Assembly: GCF_905209685.1 (NCBI RefSeq)
Contig: NZ_CAJLUB010000037.1
Coordinates: 1 to 13,815 of the forward strand
Source: an uncultured Veillonella sp.
Lineage (GTDB): Bacteria > Bacillota > Negativicutes > Veillonellales > Veillonellaceae
Length of the DNA: 13,815 bases
Direction of reading: 5' to 3'
Positions 1-6,971 of the stretch are shown here, one piece after another; position 1 is the first letter of the stretch, and each line of letters starts with the position of its first letter. The position numbers and the translations under genes are program-made. Under the pieces are notes generated by a model, which worked only from the letters and a program-made list of their open reading frames with translations, was not told the origin of the DNA and did not search any database.

Positions 1-27
1 GCCGTTACCGATTACACATACTTTCAT
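1..27 (-). CDS. purD: Phosphoribosylamine-glycine ligase (GAR synthetase), N-terminal fragment
   Basis: Only the first nine codons are inside the window; they read MKVCVIGNG, which matches the start of the PurD N-terminal nucleotide-binding fold (family consensus MKVLVIGxGGREHA). PurD joins glycine to phosphoribosylamine with ATP, the step after PurF. The start is supported by a GGAGGA ribosome binding site just upstream on the minus strand (about 31-38). It lies 92 nt downstream of purH with no terminator between, so it is probably the last or a late gene of the same operon, as in the common purECFMNHD order. The identification rests on nine residues plus context. Confidence 0.8.
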
Positions 28-119
28 AAGTCCTCCATCGGCGCCTAAACGCCATCAAGTTCATAGTAGAAGAAATAGTTAGTAATTGTGCTTAACTATA
101 AGCTAAATATCTCAACCGA

Positions 120-1649
120 TTAATGTTTAAAGTGGCGAATGCTTGTAAACACCATAGCAATCCCTGCTTCGTCAGCAGCTTTGATGGATTCTTCATCGCG
201 AATGGATCCACCTGGTTGAATAATGGCTGCAATACCATGTCTTGCCGCTGTCTCTACAGTATCGCCGAATGGGAAGAATGCATCAGAAGCTAATACAGCG
301 CCTTTAGCAGCTTCACCAGCTTGTTCAAGGGCAATTTTCGCAGAACCAACGCGGTTCATTTGACCCGCCCCAACACCGAGGGTACGTTTTTCATTAGAAA
401 TCAAAATAGCGTTGGATTTTACATGTTTTACAAGCTTCCAAGCAAATTCAAGGGCTTTCCATTGTTCCTCTGTTGGTTGTACCTTCGTAACCACTTTATA
501 GTGAGCGCGGTCTTCTTGGATATCATCCTCTGTTTGCACCAATAGACCACCAGAGACTTTTTTCACTGTCACTTGTCCAGACTCAGGTTTAGATAACTCG
601 ATGAGACGAATATTCTTCTTTGCTTCAAGGATGTGTAATGCTTCTTTTGTGAAAGCAGGTGCCATAATGACTTCTAAGAAAATTTTGCTCATTTCTCCGG
701 CAGTAGCAGCATCAACTTCACGGTTTAAAGCCACGATACCACCAAAGGCAGATACGGAGTCTGCTTCGTAAGCATTTACGTAAGCATCATGCAATGTAGC
801 TGCTGTAGCTGCACCACATGGGTTTGTATGCTTAATGATACATGCTGCAGGATCTGCAAACTCCCACACCATATTCCAAGCTGCTTCCATATCTACGATA
901 TTGTTATAAGAAAGCTCTTTGCCATGGAGTTGTTTCAAGGCCCCCATGCCATGGGCTTTACCGATTTCTTTGTAGAATGCCGCTTTTTGATGCGGATTTT
1001 CCCCATACCGAAGATCAGTTACCTTTTCATAAGCACTTAAATATTCTGGAGGTGTAGGACCTTCGTTTAAGATGCCACTCATGTAGTTAGCAATAGCTAC
1101 ATCATAAGCTGCAGTATGAGCAAAGGCCTCTTTCGCTAGACCAAAGCGATAATCTTTAGTCAATTCACCATGTTCTTTAAGCATTGTTAAGATTTCATCG
1201 TAATGGTTTGGGTTTACTACAATACCTACGTACGCATGGTTTTTCGCCGCAGAACGCACCATGGTAGGACCGCCGATATCGATATTTTCAATAGCTTCCT
1301 CTAAGGATACATTTGGTTTTGCAATGGTTTCACGGAATGGATAGAGATTGACAACCACAAGGTCAATTGGTTCAATACCGTGATCAGCCATAACTTTTTG
1401 ATGTTCCGTATTATCGCGGATTGCCAAAATACCACCATGAACCTTTGGATGTAATGTCTTTACACGGCCGTCCATCATTTCAGGAAAACCAGTCAAAGAT
1501 TCTACGGCTTTTGCTGTAATGCCCGCATCGGTAATAGCCTTAAGGGTACCACCTGTGGAATAAATGGTTACACCTAATTCAACTAATCCCTTTGCAAAGT
1601 CTACAATACCTGTTTTATCAGAAACACTAAGTAATGCATTTTTAATCAT
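120..1649 (-). CDS. purH: Bifunctional AICAR formyltransferase / IMP cyclohydrolase
   Basis: This 509-residue cytoplasmic enzyme carries out the last two steps to IMP: formyl transfer from 10-formyl-THF to AICAR, then ring closure. The N-terminal IMP cyclohydrolase part (about 1-195) shows STGGT at 31-35, KTLHPKVHGG at 64-73 and NLYPF at 101-105. The C-terminal formyltransferase part (about 200-509) shows LRYGENPHQ at 213-221, the catalytic Lys-His pair in KHTNPCG (K273, H274) and SDAFFPFGD at 455-463. The length is normal for the family and no key motif is missing. The ATG has a GGAAG ribosome binding site about 8 nt upstream. It starts 24 nt after the purN stop, so it is cotranscribed with purE-C-F-M-N. 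Confidence 0.97.
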   Translation of the reverse strand: MIKNALLSVSDKTGIVDFAKGLVELGVTIYSTGGTLKAITDAGITAKAVESLTGFPEMMDGRVKTLHPKVHGGILAIRDNTEHQKVMADHGIEPIDLVVVNLYPFRETIAKPNVSLEEAIENIDIGGPTMVRSAAKNHAYVGIVVNPNHYDEILTMLKEHGELTKDYRFGLAKEAFAHTAAYDVAIANYMSGILNEGPTPPEYLSAYEKVTDLRYGENPHQKAAFYKEIGKAHGMGALKQLHGKELSYNNIVDMEAAWNMVWEFADPAACIIKHTNPCGAATAATLHDAYVNAYEADSVSAFGGIVALNREVDAATAGEMSKIFLEVIMAPAFTKEALHILEAKKNIRLIELSKPESGQVTVKKVSGGLLVQTEDDIQEDRAHYKVVTKVQPTEEQWKALEFAWKLVKHVKSNAILISNEKRTLGVGAGQMNRVGSAKIALEQAGEAAKGAVLASDAFFPFGDTVETAARHGIAAIIQPGGSIRDEESIKAADEAGIAMVFTSIRHFKH

Positions 1650-1673
1650 GTAACGTCTTCCTTTGCTTACACA

Positions 1674-2291
1674 TCAATCTTCAATATATACAACACGACC
1701 TTTTATAGTGAGCTTATCCTCACAAAATAGTCGCAACGCCTCTTTATACGTTTTATGCTCGATAGGTAATAATCTATCACTCAAAGTATCCTCTGTATCA
1801 TCAGGTAATACAGGCACCGTATTCTGCATAATGATAGGCCCCGTATCCATTCCCGTATCGACAAAGTGCACCGTACACCCTGTAATTTTTACGCCTCCGT
1901 CAATGGCTTGTTGATGACCATGAAGGCCTGGGAAGGATGGCAATAATGCAGGATGGATATTTAAAATCTTATGCTCATACCGTTCAATGAGCTTAGTCCC
2001 AACTATACGCATATAGCCGGCCAAGACGATGCCATCAACCTTATAAGGCTCTAAAGCATCCAGTTGAGCCTGTTCAAAGCTAGCTTTTGAATCATAATCG
2101 CTACGCTCGATAACAACAAGTGGAATATTCCAAGGTTTAGAGCGTTCCACAATTCCTGCATCGCCGTGATCTGTAATGATTACCACAAATTCACCATTAA
2201 TATAGCCTTCTTGCATAGCCTTATACAGTGCTTCCCCATTGGAACCACGACCACTGGCAAAGAGGGCTAATCGTTTTTTAGAATTACGCAT
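1674..2291 (-). CDS. purN: Phosphoribosylglycinamide formyltransferase (GART, 10-formyl-THF dependent)
   Basis: PurN transfers a formyl group from 10-formyl-THF to GAR to give FGAR. The protein is 205 residues, normal for the family. Visible motifs are the phosphate-binding GRGSN at 14-18, the active-site segment NIHPALLPSFPG beginning at N111 with H113, and D149 in DTGMDTGP; these correspond to the catalytic Asn, His and Asp of the E. coli enzyme. The frame stays open to 2330, but the ATG at 2289-2291 is preferred: it gives the standard family N-terminus and has AAAGGGG about 10 nt upstream. This start lies inside the end of purM, with an 8-nt overlap (ATGCGTAA), which suggests translational coupling. 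Confidence 0.96.
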   Translation of the reverse strand: MRNSKKRLALFASGRGSNGEALYKAMQEGYINGEFVVIITDHGDAGIVERSKPWNIPLVVIERSDYDSKASFEQAQLDALEPYKVDGIVLAGYMRIVGTKLIERYEHKILNIHPALLPSFPGLHGHQQAIDGGVKITGCTVHFVDTGMDTGPIIMQNTVPVLPDDTEDTLSDRLLPIEHKTYKEALRLFCEDKLTIKGRVVYIED

Positions 2292-3345
2292 CGAACTCAG
2301 CCCCTTTAAGGACAACAGGACCATCACCACTTACGATACGGCCAATTTCATATACAGCTTCACCACGGTTGCCAAGATTTTCTTTAACCTTTTCTACATC
2401 GTTTTCATCAACGATGAGGATCATACCAATGCCCATGTTGAAAGTACGGTACATTTCAGGCCATGCTACATTGCCCCATTCTTGTAGTTTCGTAAAGACA
2501 GGAAGTCGTGGCCATGTTGTAACGTCTACCTCTGCAGTCACACCCTTTGGCAATACGCGAGGAATATTTTCATAGAAACCACCGCCTGTAATATGAACCA
2601 TGCCTTTTACAAGCTCTTGTTCAATCAACGGTAATACCGCTTTTGGATATAGACGTGTAGGCGTCAATAATTCTTCACCTAAGGTTTTACCAAATTCTGG
2701 AATTTCTGTATCAATAGATAATTGTTTATAATCGAATACAATTTTACGAACCAAAGAAAAACCATTTGAATGGACACCAGACGATGGCAAACCTAAAATG
2801 ACATCACCCGCTTTGATACTTTCACCAGTAATCAATTTAGGACGATCAACGATACCAACGGCAAAACCAGCCACATCGTAATCATCGTTATCGTAAAAGC
2901 CCGCCATTTCAGCAGTTTCACCGCCCAGTAAAGCACAGCCAGACTCTTCACAAGCCTCTGCCACACCGCGCACGATATCTGCTACTTTTACAGGATCAAG
3001 TTTACCTACTGCAATGTAGTCGAGGAAGAATAGAGGCGTAGCACCTTGTACGAGAATATCGTTAACACTCATAGCTACGCAGTCTTGGCCAATAGTATCA
3101 TGCTTATCCATCATGATAGCAAGGCGTAATTTTGTGCCTACCCCATCTGTACCAGATACTAGCATAGGATCAGACATGGAGTGACCAGCTAAGGAATAGA
3201 GGCCCCCAAAACCACCTAAATCACCAACAACACCAGGTGTGTACGTGCGTTTCACGGATTCTTTCATCAATTCTACAGCGCGATTACCAGCATCGATATC
3301 AACGCCTGCATCGCGATAGGTTAAACTAGTTTTATTCGAGCACAT
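2284..3345 (-). CDS. purM: Phosphoribosylformylglycinamidine cyclo-ligase (AIR synthetase)
   Basis: PurM closes the imidazole ring: FGAM plus ATP gives AIR. The 353-residue length is typical. The N-terminus YRDAGVDIDAGN (10-21), the ATP-site SGTDGVGTK (64-72), GQDCVAMSVNDI (86-97), GGETAEM (141-147) and the later HSNGFSLVRK and ITGGGFYENIPR segments are all family hallmarks. The ATG overlaps the last 14 nt of purF, and the ribosome binding site (GGAAGGGG) lies within purF. The overlap arrangement implies coupled translation of purF, purM and purN. Confidence 0.97.
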   Translation of the reverse strand: MCSNKTSLTYRDAGVDIDAGNRAVELMKESVKRTYTPGVVGDLGGFGGLYSLAGHSMSDPMLVSGTDGVGTKLRLAIMMDKHDTIGQDCVAMSVNDILVQGATPLFFLDYIAVGKLDPVKVADIVRGVAEACEESGCALLGGETAEMAGFYDNDDYDVAGFAVGIVDRPKLITGESIKAGDVILGLPSSGVHSNGFSLVRKIVFDYKQLSIDTEIPEFGKTLGEELLTPTRLYPKAVLPLIEQELVKGMVHITGGGFYENIPRVLPKGVTAEVDVTTWPRLPVFTKLQEWGNVAWPEMYRTFNMGIGMILIVDENDVEKVKENLGNRGEAVYEIGRIVSGDGPVVLKGAEFDA

Positions 3346-4750
3346 ATTTGACCCCTTCCTCTTGTTCCGCAGGAACCTCTACACTGTAATCACCATTAAA
3401 GCAAGCAAAACATAAGTCATTAGGCGCTATATCAGAAACAGCGCGACATAAGCCTTCTCGAGATAAATAATGTAATTTATCGGCATTAATATAGTCTTTG
3501 ATTTCATCTACTGTATGTGTGGCAGCAATGAGCTCTTTACGTACCGATGTATCAATGCCATAGTGACAAGAATACTCAATGGATGGAGAGCTAACGCACA
3601 TGTACACCTCTTTGGCACCCGCTTCCTTTAGCATCTTAACGATAATACCACTCGTAGTACCACGTACAATAGAGTCATCGATGAGTACAATCCGTTTACC
3701 GCTTACCACATGAGGTAATGGGTTTAGTTTCATGCGCACAGCTAATTCCCGTTCCTCTTGATTTGGTTTGATAAAGGTACGACCGCTATAGCGATTTTTC
3801 ACTAACCCTTCTGCAAACGGTATACCCGATGCACGAGCATAGCCTAGTGCTGCTGTAGTACCCGAGTCAGGAATAGACATGACAATATCTGCATCATATT
3901 TCGTTTCGTTATATAACTCACGTCCCATATTGAGGCGGGATTGATAAACCGATTGACCATCAATATGACTATCGCCACGCGCAAAATAGATGTATTCAAA
4001 AACACAAAGCTTTTTATCAATTTTTTCTGGTTCTGCATAAATAGTGCTACGCACGCCTGAATCATCGATGATTACCATTTCGCCTGGATCAATGTGACGA
4101 ATAAACTCTGCTTTTATGGCATCTAATGCACAGCTTTCACTAGAGAGAACATAGCCATTTTCAGTTTTACCCAAGCAGAGCGGTCTAAAACCTTGTGGAT
4201 CACGCACACCTACTAAGGAGTCATTTGTGGTAATAACTAGAGAAAAAGCTCCTTCAATTTGACGCGCCGCATCAGCAATGCGTTCCTCTTGTGTCTCAGC
4301 TTTAGAACGCGCAATGAGGTTTACGATAACCTCGGAATCCATGGTCGTTTGGAAAATGGAACCATCCGCTTCAAGACGTTTACGAATGGATAAGGCATTC
4401 GTTAAATTACCATTATGAGCTACCGCAATTTGACCACCTTGATAGTGAATTACCAATGGTTGGATATTACGCGGATTATTGGAACCTGTTGTAGAGTACC
4501 GCACATGACCAGTCCCCATATGGCTTGGTAAGGATGGTAGTTCTTTAATGGCCTCAGTCAACAAGCCCATACCTTTTTTTAGTTCTACATCATGACCATC
4601 TGTAACGGCAATGCCCGCGCTTTCTTGGCCACGGTGTTGGAGTGCAAAGAGCCCCCAATATACATAGCGTGCTACATCAACGGTTCTATCATAGACACCA
4701 AATACACCACACTCTTCATGCCATTTATCAAAAACAGGATCGTAGTTCAT
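3332..4750 (-). CDS. purF: Glutamine PRPP amidotransferase, propeptide and [4Fe-4S] type
   Basis: PurF commits PRPP to purine synthesis by replacing pyrophosphate with the glutamine amide nitrogen. The 472-residue protein begins with a short propeptide, and the N-terminal nucleophile of the glutaminase domain is C14 (EECGVFG); by analogy with Bacillus subtilis PurF, residues 1-13 would be removed. The glutaminase domain spans about 14-240 and the phosphoribosyltransferase domain about 250-460, with the PRPP loop VLIDDSIVRGTTS at 355-367. Cysteines at 249, 395, 447 and 450 match the four ligands of the oxygen-sensitive [4Fe-4S] cluster known from the Bacillus-type enzyme. It starts 9 nt after the purC stop, and its AAGGGGG ribosome binding site touches that stop. 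Confidence 0.97.
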   Translation of the reverse strand: MNYDPVFDKWHEECGVFGVYDRTVDVARYVYWGLFALQHRGQESAGIAVTDGHDVELKKGMGLLTEAIKELPSLPSHMGTGHVRYSTTGSNNPRNIQPLVIHYQGGQIAVAHNGNLTNALSIRKRLEADGSIFQTTMDSEVIVNLIARSKAETQEERIADAARQIEGAFSLVITTNDSLVGVRDPQGFRPLCLGKTENGYVLSSESCALDAIKAEFIRHIDPGEMVIIDDSGVRSTIYAEPEKIDKKLCVFEYIYFARGDSHIDGQSVYQSRLNMGRELYNETKYDADIVMSIPDSGTTAALGYARASGIPFAEGLVKNRYSGRTFIKPNQEERELAVRMKLNPLPHVVSGKRIVLIDDSIVRGTTSGIIVKMLKEAGAKEVYMCVSSPSIEYSCHYGIDTSVRKELIAATHTVDEIKDYINADKLHYLSREGLCRAVSDIAPNDLCFACFNGDYSVEVPAEQEEGVKYVLE

Positions 4751-4759
4751 TGTGCCCCC

Positions 4760-5488
4760 TTAGGCGCGTTCGCCAGTAAGACGGAATAACATTTCCTTGT
4801 ATGCTTCTTCAATATTGCCAAGATCGCGACGGAATCGGTCTTTGTCGAGTTTTTCACCTGTTGTAGCATCCCAGAAACGGCATGTATCAGGAGAAATTTC
4901 ATCACCTAATAATACTTCACCATTGTGTGTACCAAATTCTAATTTAAAGTCTACAAGGGTTACATTTTTTGTAGCCAAGAATTTTTTCAAAATATCATTT
5001 ACTTTTAAAGTGATTGTAGAAATTACATCAAGTTGTTCTTGCGTAGCCCAACCAAGTGCTGTGATTTGGGATTCATTGGCAAATGGATCGCCTAATTCAT
5101 CATTTTTGTAGCAGAATTCAAGGATTGGATGTTTAAGAGGAGTACCTTCTTCAATGCCAAAACGTTTAGCCATGGAGCCAGCTGCAATGTTACGAACAAT
5201 AACTTCTAAAGGAACGATATCCAAAGTAAGCACTGTTTGATTACGATCATCTTCGCGACGAACAAAGTGAGTTGGTACACCTTCTTTTTTCAACAATTCA
5301 AAGAAGAAGGAGGAAATTTTATTGTTCAATACGCCTTTGCCAAGAATGGTATCATGTTTTTCACCGTTGAATGCAGTAGCATCATCTTTGTAATGAACGA
5401 TGTACTCATCTTTGTTATCTGTTTGGTATACTTGTTTTGCTTTACCTTCGTACAATAATGTTAATTTTTCCAAGTCGATGTTAGCCAT
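4760..5488 (-). CDS. purC: SAICAR synthetase
   Basis: PurC condenses CAIR with aspartate using ATP to form SAICAR. The 242-residue protein has the family N-terminus [11 protein letters not shown] (11-21), VRNIAAGS at 98-105, the metal and substrate segment DFKLEFG at 180-186 and [12 protein letters not shown] at 196-207, all expected for the short bacterial form. The ATG has an AAGGAGA ribosome binding site 8 nt upstream. Upstream, 106 nt separate it from purE. That gap holds no terminator and no convincing promoter, only a 6-bp inverted repeat beside the ribosome binding site, so purC is probably read from the purE promoter. Confidence 0.97.
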   Translation of the reverse strand: MANIDLEKLTLLYEGKAKQVYQTDNKDEYIVHYKDDATAFNGEKHDTILGKGVLNNKISSFFFELLKKEGVPTHFVRREDDRNQTVLTLDIVPLEVIVRNIAAGSMAKRFGIEEGTPLKHPILEFCYKNDELGDPFANESQITALGWATQEQLDVISTITLKVNDILKKFLATKNVTLVDFKLEFGTHNGEVLLGDEISPDTCRFWDATTGEKLDKDRFRRDLGNIEEAYKEMLFRLTGERA

Positions 5489-5594
5489 GATGTGTCTCCT
5501 TTATCATAAATGAATGATACAAACTATATATGGATATGTAATAAAAGAATTAAGCTTACTTTATGAGCAATGTAATCTGTAACGAGTTATATGA

Positions 5595-6086
5595 TTATAG
5601 TTTAATAGCGCCTTGTAGCTCTGCATTATCTGCTAGGACTTTTTCGGCCATATCTTTACGATACTGTACATATTGTTCTTTCAATTCTTTGTTGAAAGCT
5701 GCTCCAATCTGTACGGCAAATAGTGCTGCATTTTTGGCTCCGTCAACAGCCATTGTCGCTACTGGCATACCAGATGGCATTTGAACAATAGCAAGCAAGG
5801 AATCGATACCTTTTAAGGCCGTTGCATTAAGAGGAATACCGATAACAGGTAATGTCGTAAAGCTAGCGACTACGCCAGGTAGATGAGCTGCTGCACCAGC
5901 ACCAGCGATAAAAGCGATGGCCCCTTCATCTTCAAGTCTTGTTACAAAGTCCTTTACAGCTTCAGGTGTACGGTGAGCCGAAGCGATTACCATTTCATAA
6001 GGAATGTTGAATTCATCAAGTACGGCAGATGCCTTTTTCATTGTGTCTAGGTCAGACTTGCTGCCCATAATAATACCGACCTTCAT
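5595..6086 (-). CDS. purE: N5-carboxyaminoimidazole ribonucleotide mutase, class I PurE
   Basis: The 163-residue protein has the PurE signatures MGSKSDLDTM (7-16), SAHRTP (36-41, with H38) and AGAGAAAHLPG (61-71). The last motif resembles class I enzymes, which convert N5-CAIR made by PurK into CAIR, rather than class II enzymes that use AIR and CO2 directly. No purK is in the window. The frame is open upstream to 6140, but the ATG at 6084-6086 gives the normal N-terminus and has a perfect AGGAGG ribosome binding site at 6091-6096. It is the first enzyme gene of the operon; a terminator and a small upstream ORF lie immediately before it, and the stop of that ORF overlaps this ribosome binding site. 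Confidence 0.96.
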   Translation of the reverse strand: MKVGIIMGSKSDLDTMKKASAVLDEFNIPYEMVIASAHRTPEAVKDFVTRLEDEGAIAFIAGAGAAAHLPGVVASFTTLPVIGIPLNATALKGIDSLLAIVQMPSGMPVATMAVDGAKNAALFAVQIGAAFNKELKEQYVQYRKDMAEKVLADNAELQGAIKL

Positions 6087-6094
6087 AGATCCTC

Positions 6095-6187
6095 CTAATA
6101 AAAAAGCCCAGCCGAAATAGACTGGGAAAAATGCGCACAAATAGCCTCCGTAGACTTGCGTTGAGTTTGTTGATTTGCATAGTTCAC
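6095..6187 (-). CDS. Putative 30-residue leader peptide upstream of purE
   Basis: A GTG-started ORF of 30 codons begins MNYANQQTQR and ends with SAGLFY followed by TAG. Its ribosome binding site, AAGAAGGAGG with 7 nt to the GTG, is the best in the window. The ORF reads straight through the terminator hairpin (6107-6126) and its U run, and its TAG overlaps the AGGAGG of purE. I do not recognise the peptide; it has no signal sequence or membrane segment. Three of codons 6-9 are Gln (CAA), but there is no long run of one codon as in amino-acid attenuators. The position suggests that the act of translation matters rather than the product. It could be a chance ORF; the strong initiation site argues against that. 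An ATG in another frame at 6180 has a 14-nt spacing and looks weaker. Confidence 0.5.
   Translation of the reverse strand: MNYANQQTQRKSTEAICAHFSQSISAGLFY
6100..6126 (-). terminator. Attenuator-type intrinsic terminator between promoter and purE
   Basis: On the minus strand CCCAGTC (6126-6120) pairs with GGCTGGG (6113-6107), a 7-bp stem with one G-U pair and a 6-nt loop, followed by C and six T (6105-6100). It lies 13 nt before the purE start and downstream of the operon promoter, so it would end transcription before purE unless disrupted. I see no upstream segment that could pair with either arm as a classical antiterminator. A ribosome moving through the overlapping small ORF would open the hairpin. 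Confidence 0.72.
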
Positions 6188-6196
6188 GGTGCTACC
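6140..6196 (-). promoter_or_regulatory. Leader RNA region with two mutually exclusive hairpins
   Basis: Pairing A: GGUAGC (6196-6191) with GCUAUU (6145-6140, two G-U pairs), plus CCGU (6189-6186) with ACGG (6151-6148). It buries the GTG start of the small ORF and the last two bases of its ribosome binding site. Pairing B: AGUCU (6156-6152) with AGGCU (6147-6143), closing an ACGG tetraloop. A and B share bases and cannot coexist. These pairs were found by eye; no folding energy was computed. Confidence 0.4.
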
Positions 6197-6212
6197 TCCT
6201 TCTTGTACACAA

Positions 6213-6241
6213 ATTGTAACACCTAACATTTACAAAATCAA
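6213..6241 (-). promoter_or_regulatory. Sigma-A type promoter of the purECFMNHD operon
   Basis: TTGATT (-35, 6241-6236), a 17-bp spacer and TACAAT (-10, 6218-6213) with a TG extension directly before the -10. The DNA upstream of the -35 (6242-6262) is A/T rich, like an UP element. Initiation near 6206 would leave about 18 nt before the GTG of the leader ORF, and an RNA of about 107 nt if transcription stops at the attenuator. Confidence 0.75.
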
Positions 6242-6245
6242 CATT

Positions 6246-6430
6246 ATTTTCGAATATTTTTTAATCAATTATTTTTATTATTCGTTATATTCCGAACTTT
6301 TTGAAAGAATTAAATTTAATTATATCGACGTTATTCAGAATATATGATTAGAAATATATACTCTTTTTTACAAGACTACATATTCTATTTAACTTAGGTC
6401 TTTTAAAGTATTAATGTATATTTTACCAAA
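6246..6430. other. AT-rich intergenic DNA, no gene seen
   Basis: This stretch between the purE promoter and the terminator of the xpt operon has no ORF with a credible start or ribosome binding site. It contains a 14-bp A/T palindrome (6308-6321) and scattered CGAA/TTCG elements at 6249-6254, 6281-6284 and 6293-6296, the last inside a CCGAAC. These are discussed as possible purine-repressor sites among the findings; otherwise I see nothing in it. Confidence 0.6.
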
Positions 6431-6475
6431 AATAAAAAGAGGGTATCCCACCTTAAGAGATAGGATACCCTCTTT
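6431..6475 (-). terminator. Strong intrinsic terminator of the xpt operon
   Basis: A perfect 13-bp inverted repeat (6436-6448 with 6463-6475; AAAGAGGGTATCC and its complement) has a 14-nt loop. On the minus strand it is followed by TTTTTATTTTT. It lies about 50 nt after the stop of the last gene of the xpt operon and insulates the purE promoter region. Confidence 0.92.
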
Positions 6476-6522
6476 CAATTAATTTCCGAACATTACAACC
6501 CTTAATCTGTATTTGTTATTAA

Positions 6523-6963
6523 TTAGTGTGTGCTACTTTCAAAAGCGGTTTTTAACTCGCCTACAGCTTCAGGGACATAATCTACGATAGAAGACATCAA
6601 TGCATACATTAATGCTGGTTCAAACGCATCGTCACCACACATGTATACACAGTCTAAATATAGACTGGAATCTTGTTCATCAATATATAGTTTATAGTTT
6701 TTGTATGTCGCATTGTCGCGGTTGATTAACGCATTCAAGGCATTCATATTTTGTGCGGTTACCTTTTCAGGGCCCAACACCAAACGAATAACACTGTAAA
6801 TACTGTTATCAAGAATAACAAATAACGGCATATCCCACAACGGGGATTTAATGTAAGAACGGTATACAACAGTACCGTCTTCATCCTCAAAATCCTTACG
6901 TTCAAAGGATGTGATTTCTTCGTCTTTTAAAAACTTATCAAATAATAATGCTTTAGGATTCAT
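6523..6963 (-). CDS. Small acidic protein of unknown function, possible YbjN-like fold (copy 2)
   Basis: A 146-residue soluble protein with no signal peptide or membrane helix. It resembles the gene just upstream: both begin MNxKAxxFD, have TVVY (31-34 here), then (L/M)P(L/V)F(V/I)xxD(N/D)S (45-54 here), then NYKLYIDEQDSSLYLD (89-104), aligning with KYYVSNEDNNIYMD in the neighbour, and a helical tail after F(E/D)P. The alternating strands followed by a C-terminal helix recall the YbjN / type III chaperone-like fold, but that is pattern impression only and gives no function. The start has a GAGGT ribosome binding site, and only 8 nt separate it from its paralog. It is the last gene of the xpt operon. 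There are no obvious catalytic motifs; a chaperone-like or binding role is a guess. Confidence 0.85.
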   Translation of the reverse strand: MNPKALLFDKFLKDEEITSFERKDFEDEDGTVVYRSYIKSPLWDMPLFVILDNSIYSVIRLVLGPEKVTAQNMNALNALINRDNATYKNYKLYIDEQDSSLYLDCVYMCGDDAFEPALMYALMSSIVDYVPEAVGELKTAFESSTH

Positions 6964-6971
6964 AACAACCT

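Noticed and set aside
30..119. Tiny ORF (MNLMAFRRRW...) overlapping the purD start
   Set aside because: 19 codons, no ribosome binding site and no terminator context; likely chance.
2292..2330. Extended N-terminus of PurN
   Set aside because: It would add 13 non-conserved residues inside purM; the ATG at 2291 matches the family start and has a ribosome binding site.
6087..6140. Extended N-terminus of PurE
   Set aside because: It would translate through the terminator and U run; the ATG at 6086 has a perfect ribosome binding site and the normal family start.
6143..6156. ACGG-loop hairpin like half of a guanidine-II (mini-ykkC) riboswitch
   Set aside because: That class needs two such hairpins with ACGR loops; only one is present, and purE is not a known target.
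6053..6180. Second small ORF from the ATG at 6180 (starts MQINKLNASLRR) running past the purE start
   Set aside because: The AGGAGG is 14 nt from this ATG, too far compared with 7 nt for the GTG in the other frame. It remains a minor alternative.
6180..6200. T-box-like string (GGTAGCACCGTG) before a terminator in the purE leader
   Set aside because: It resembles the T-box core only loosely, the predicted transcript starts just upstream, and the preceding DNA is too AT-rich to hold Stem I and a specifier loop.
6308..6321. 14-bp palindrome AATTAAATTTAATT
   Set aside because: Made only of A and T in a region of very high A+T, so it is expected by chance and has no further support.
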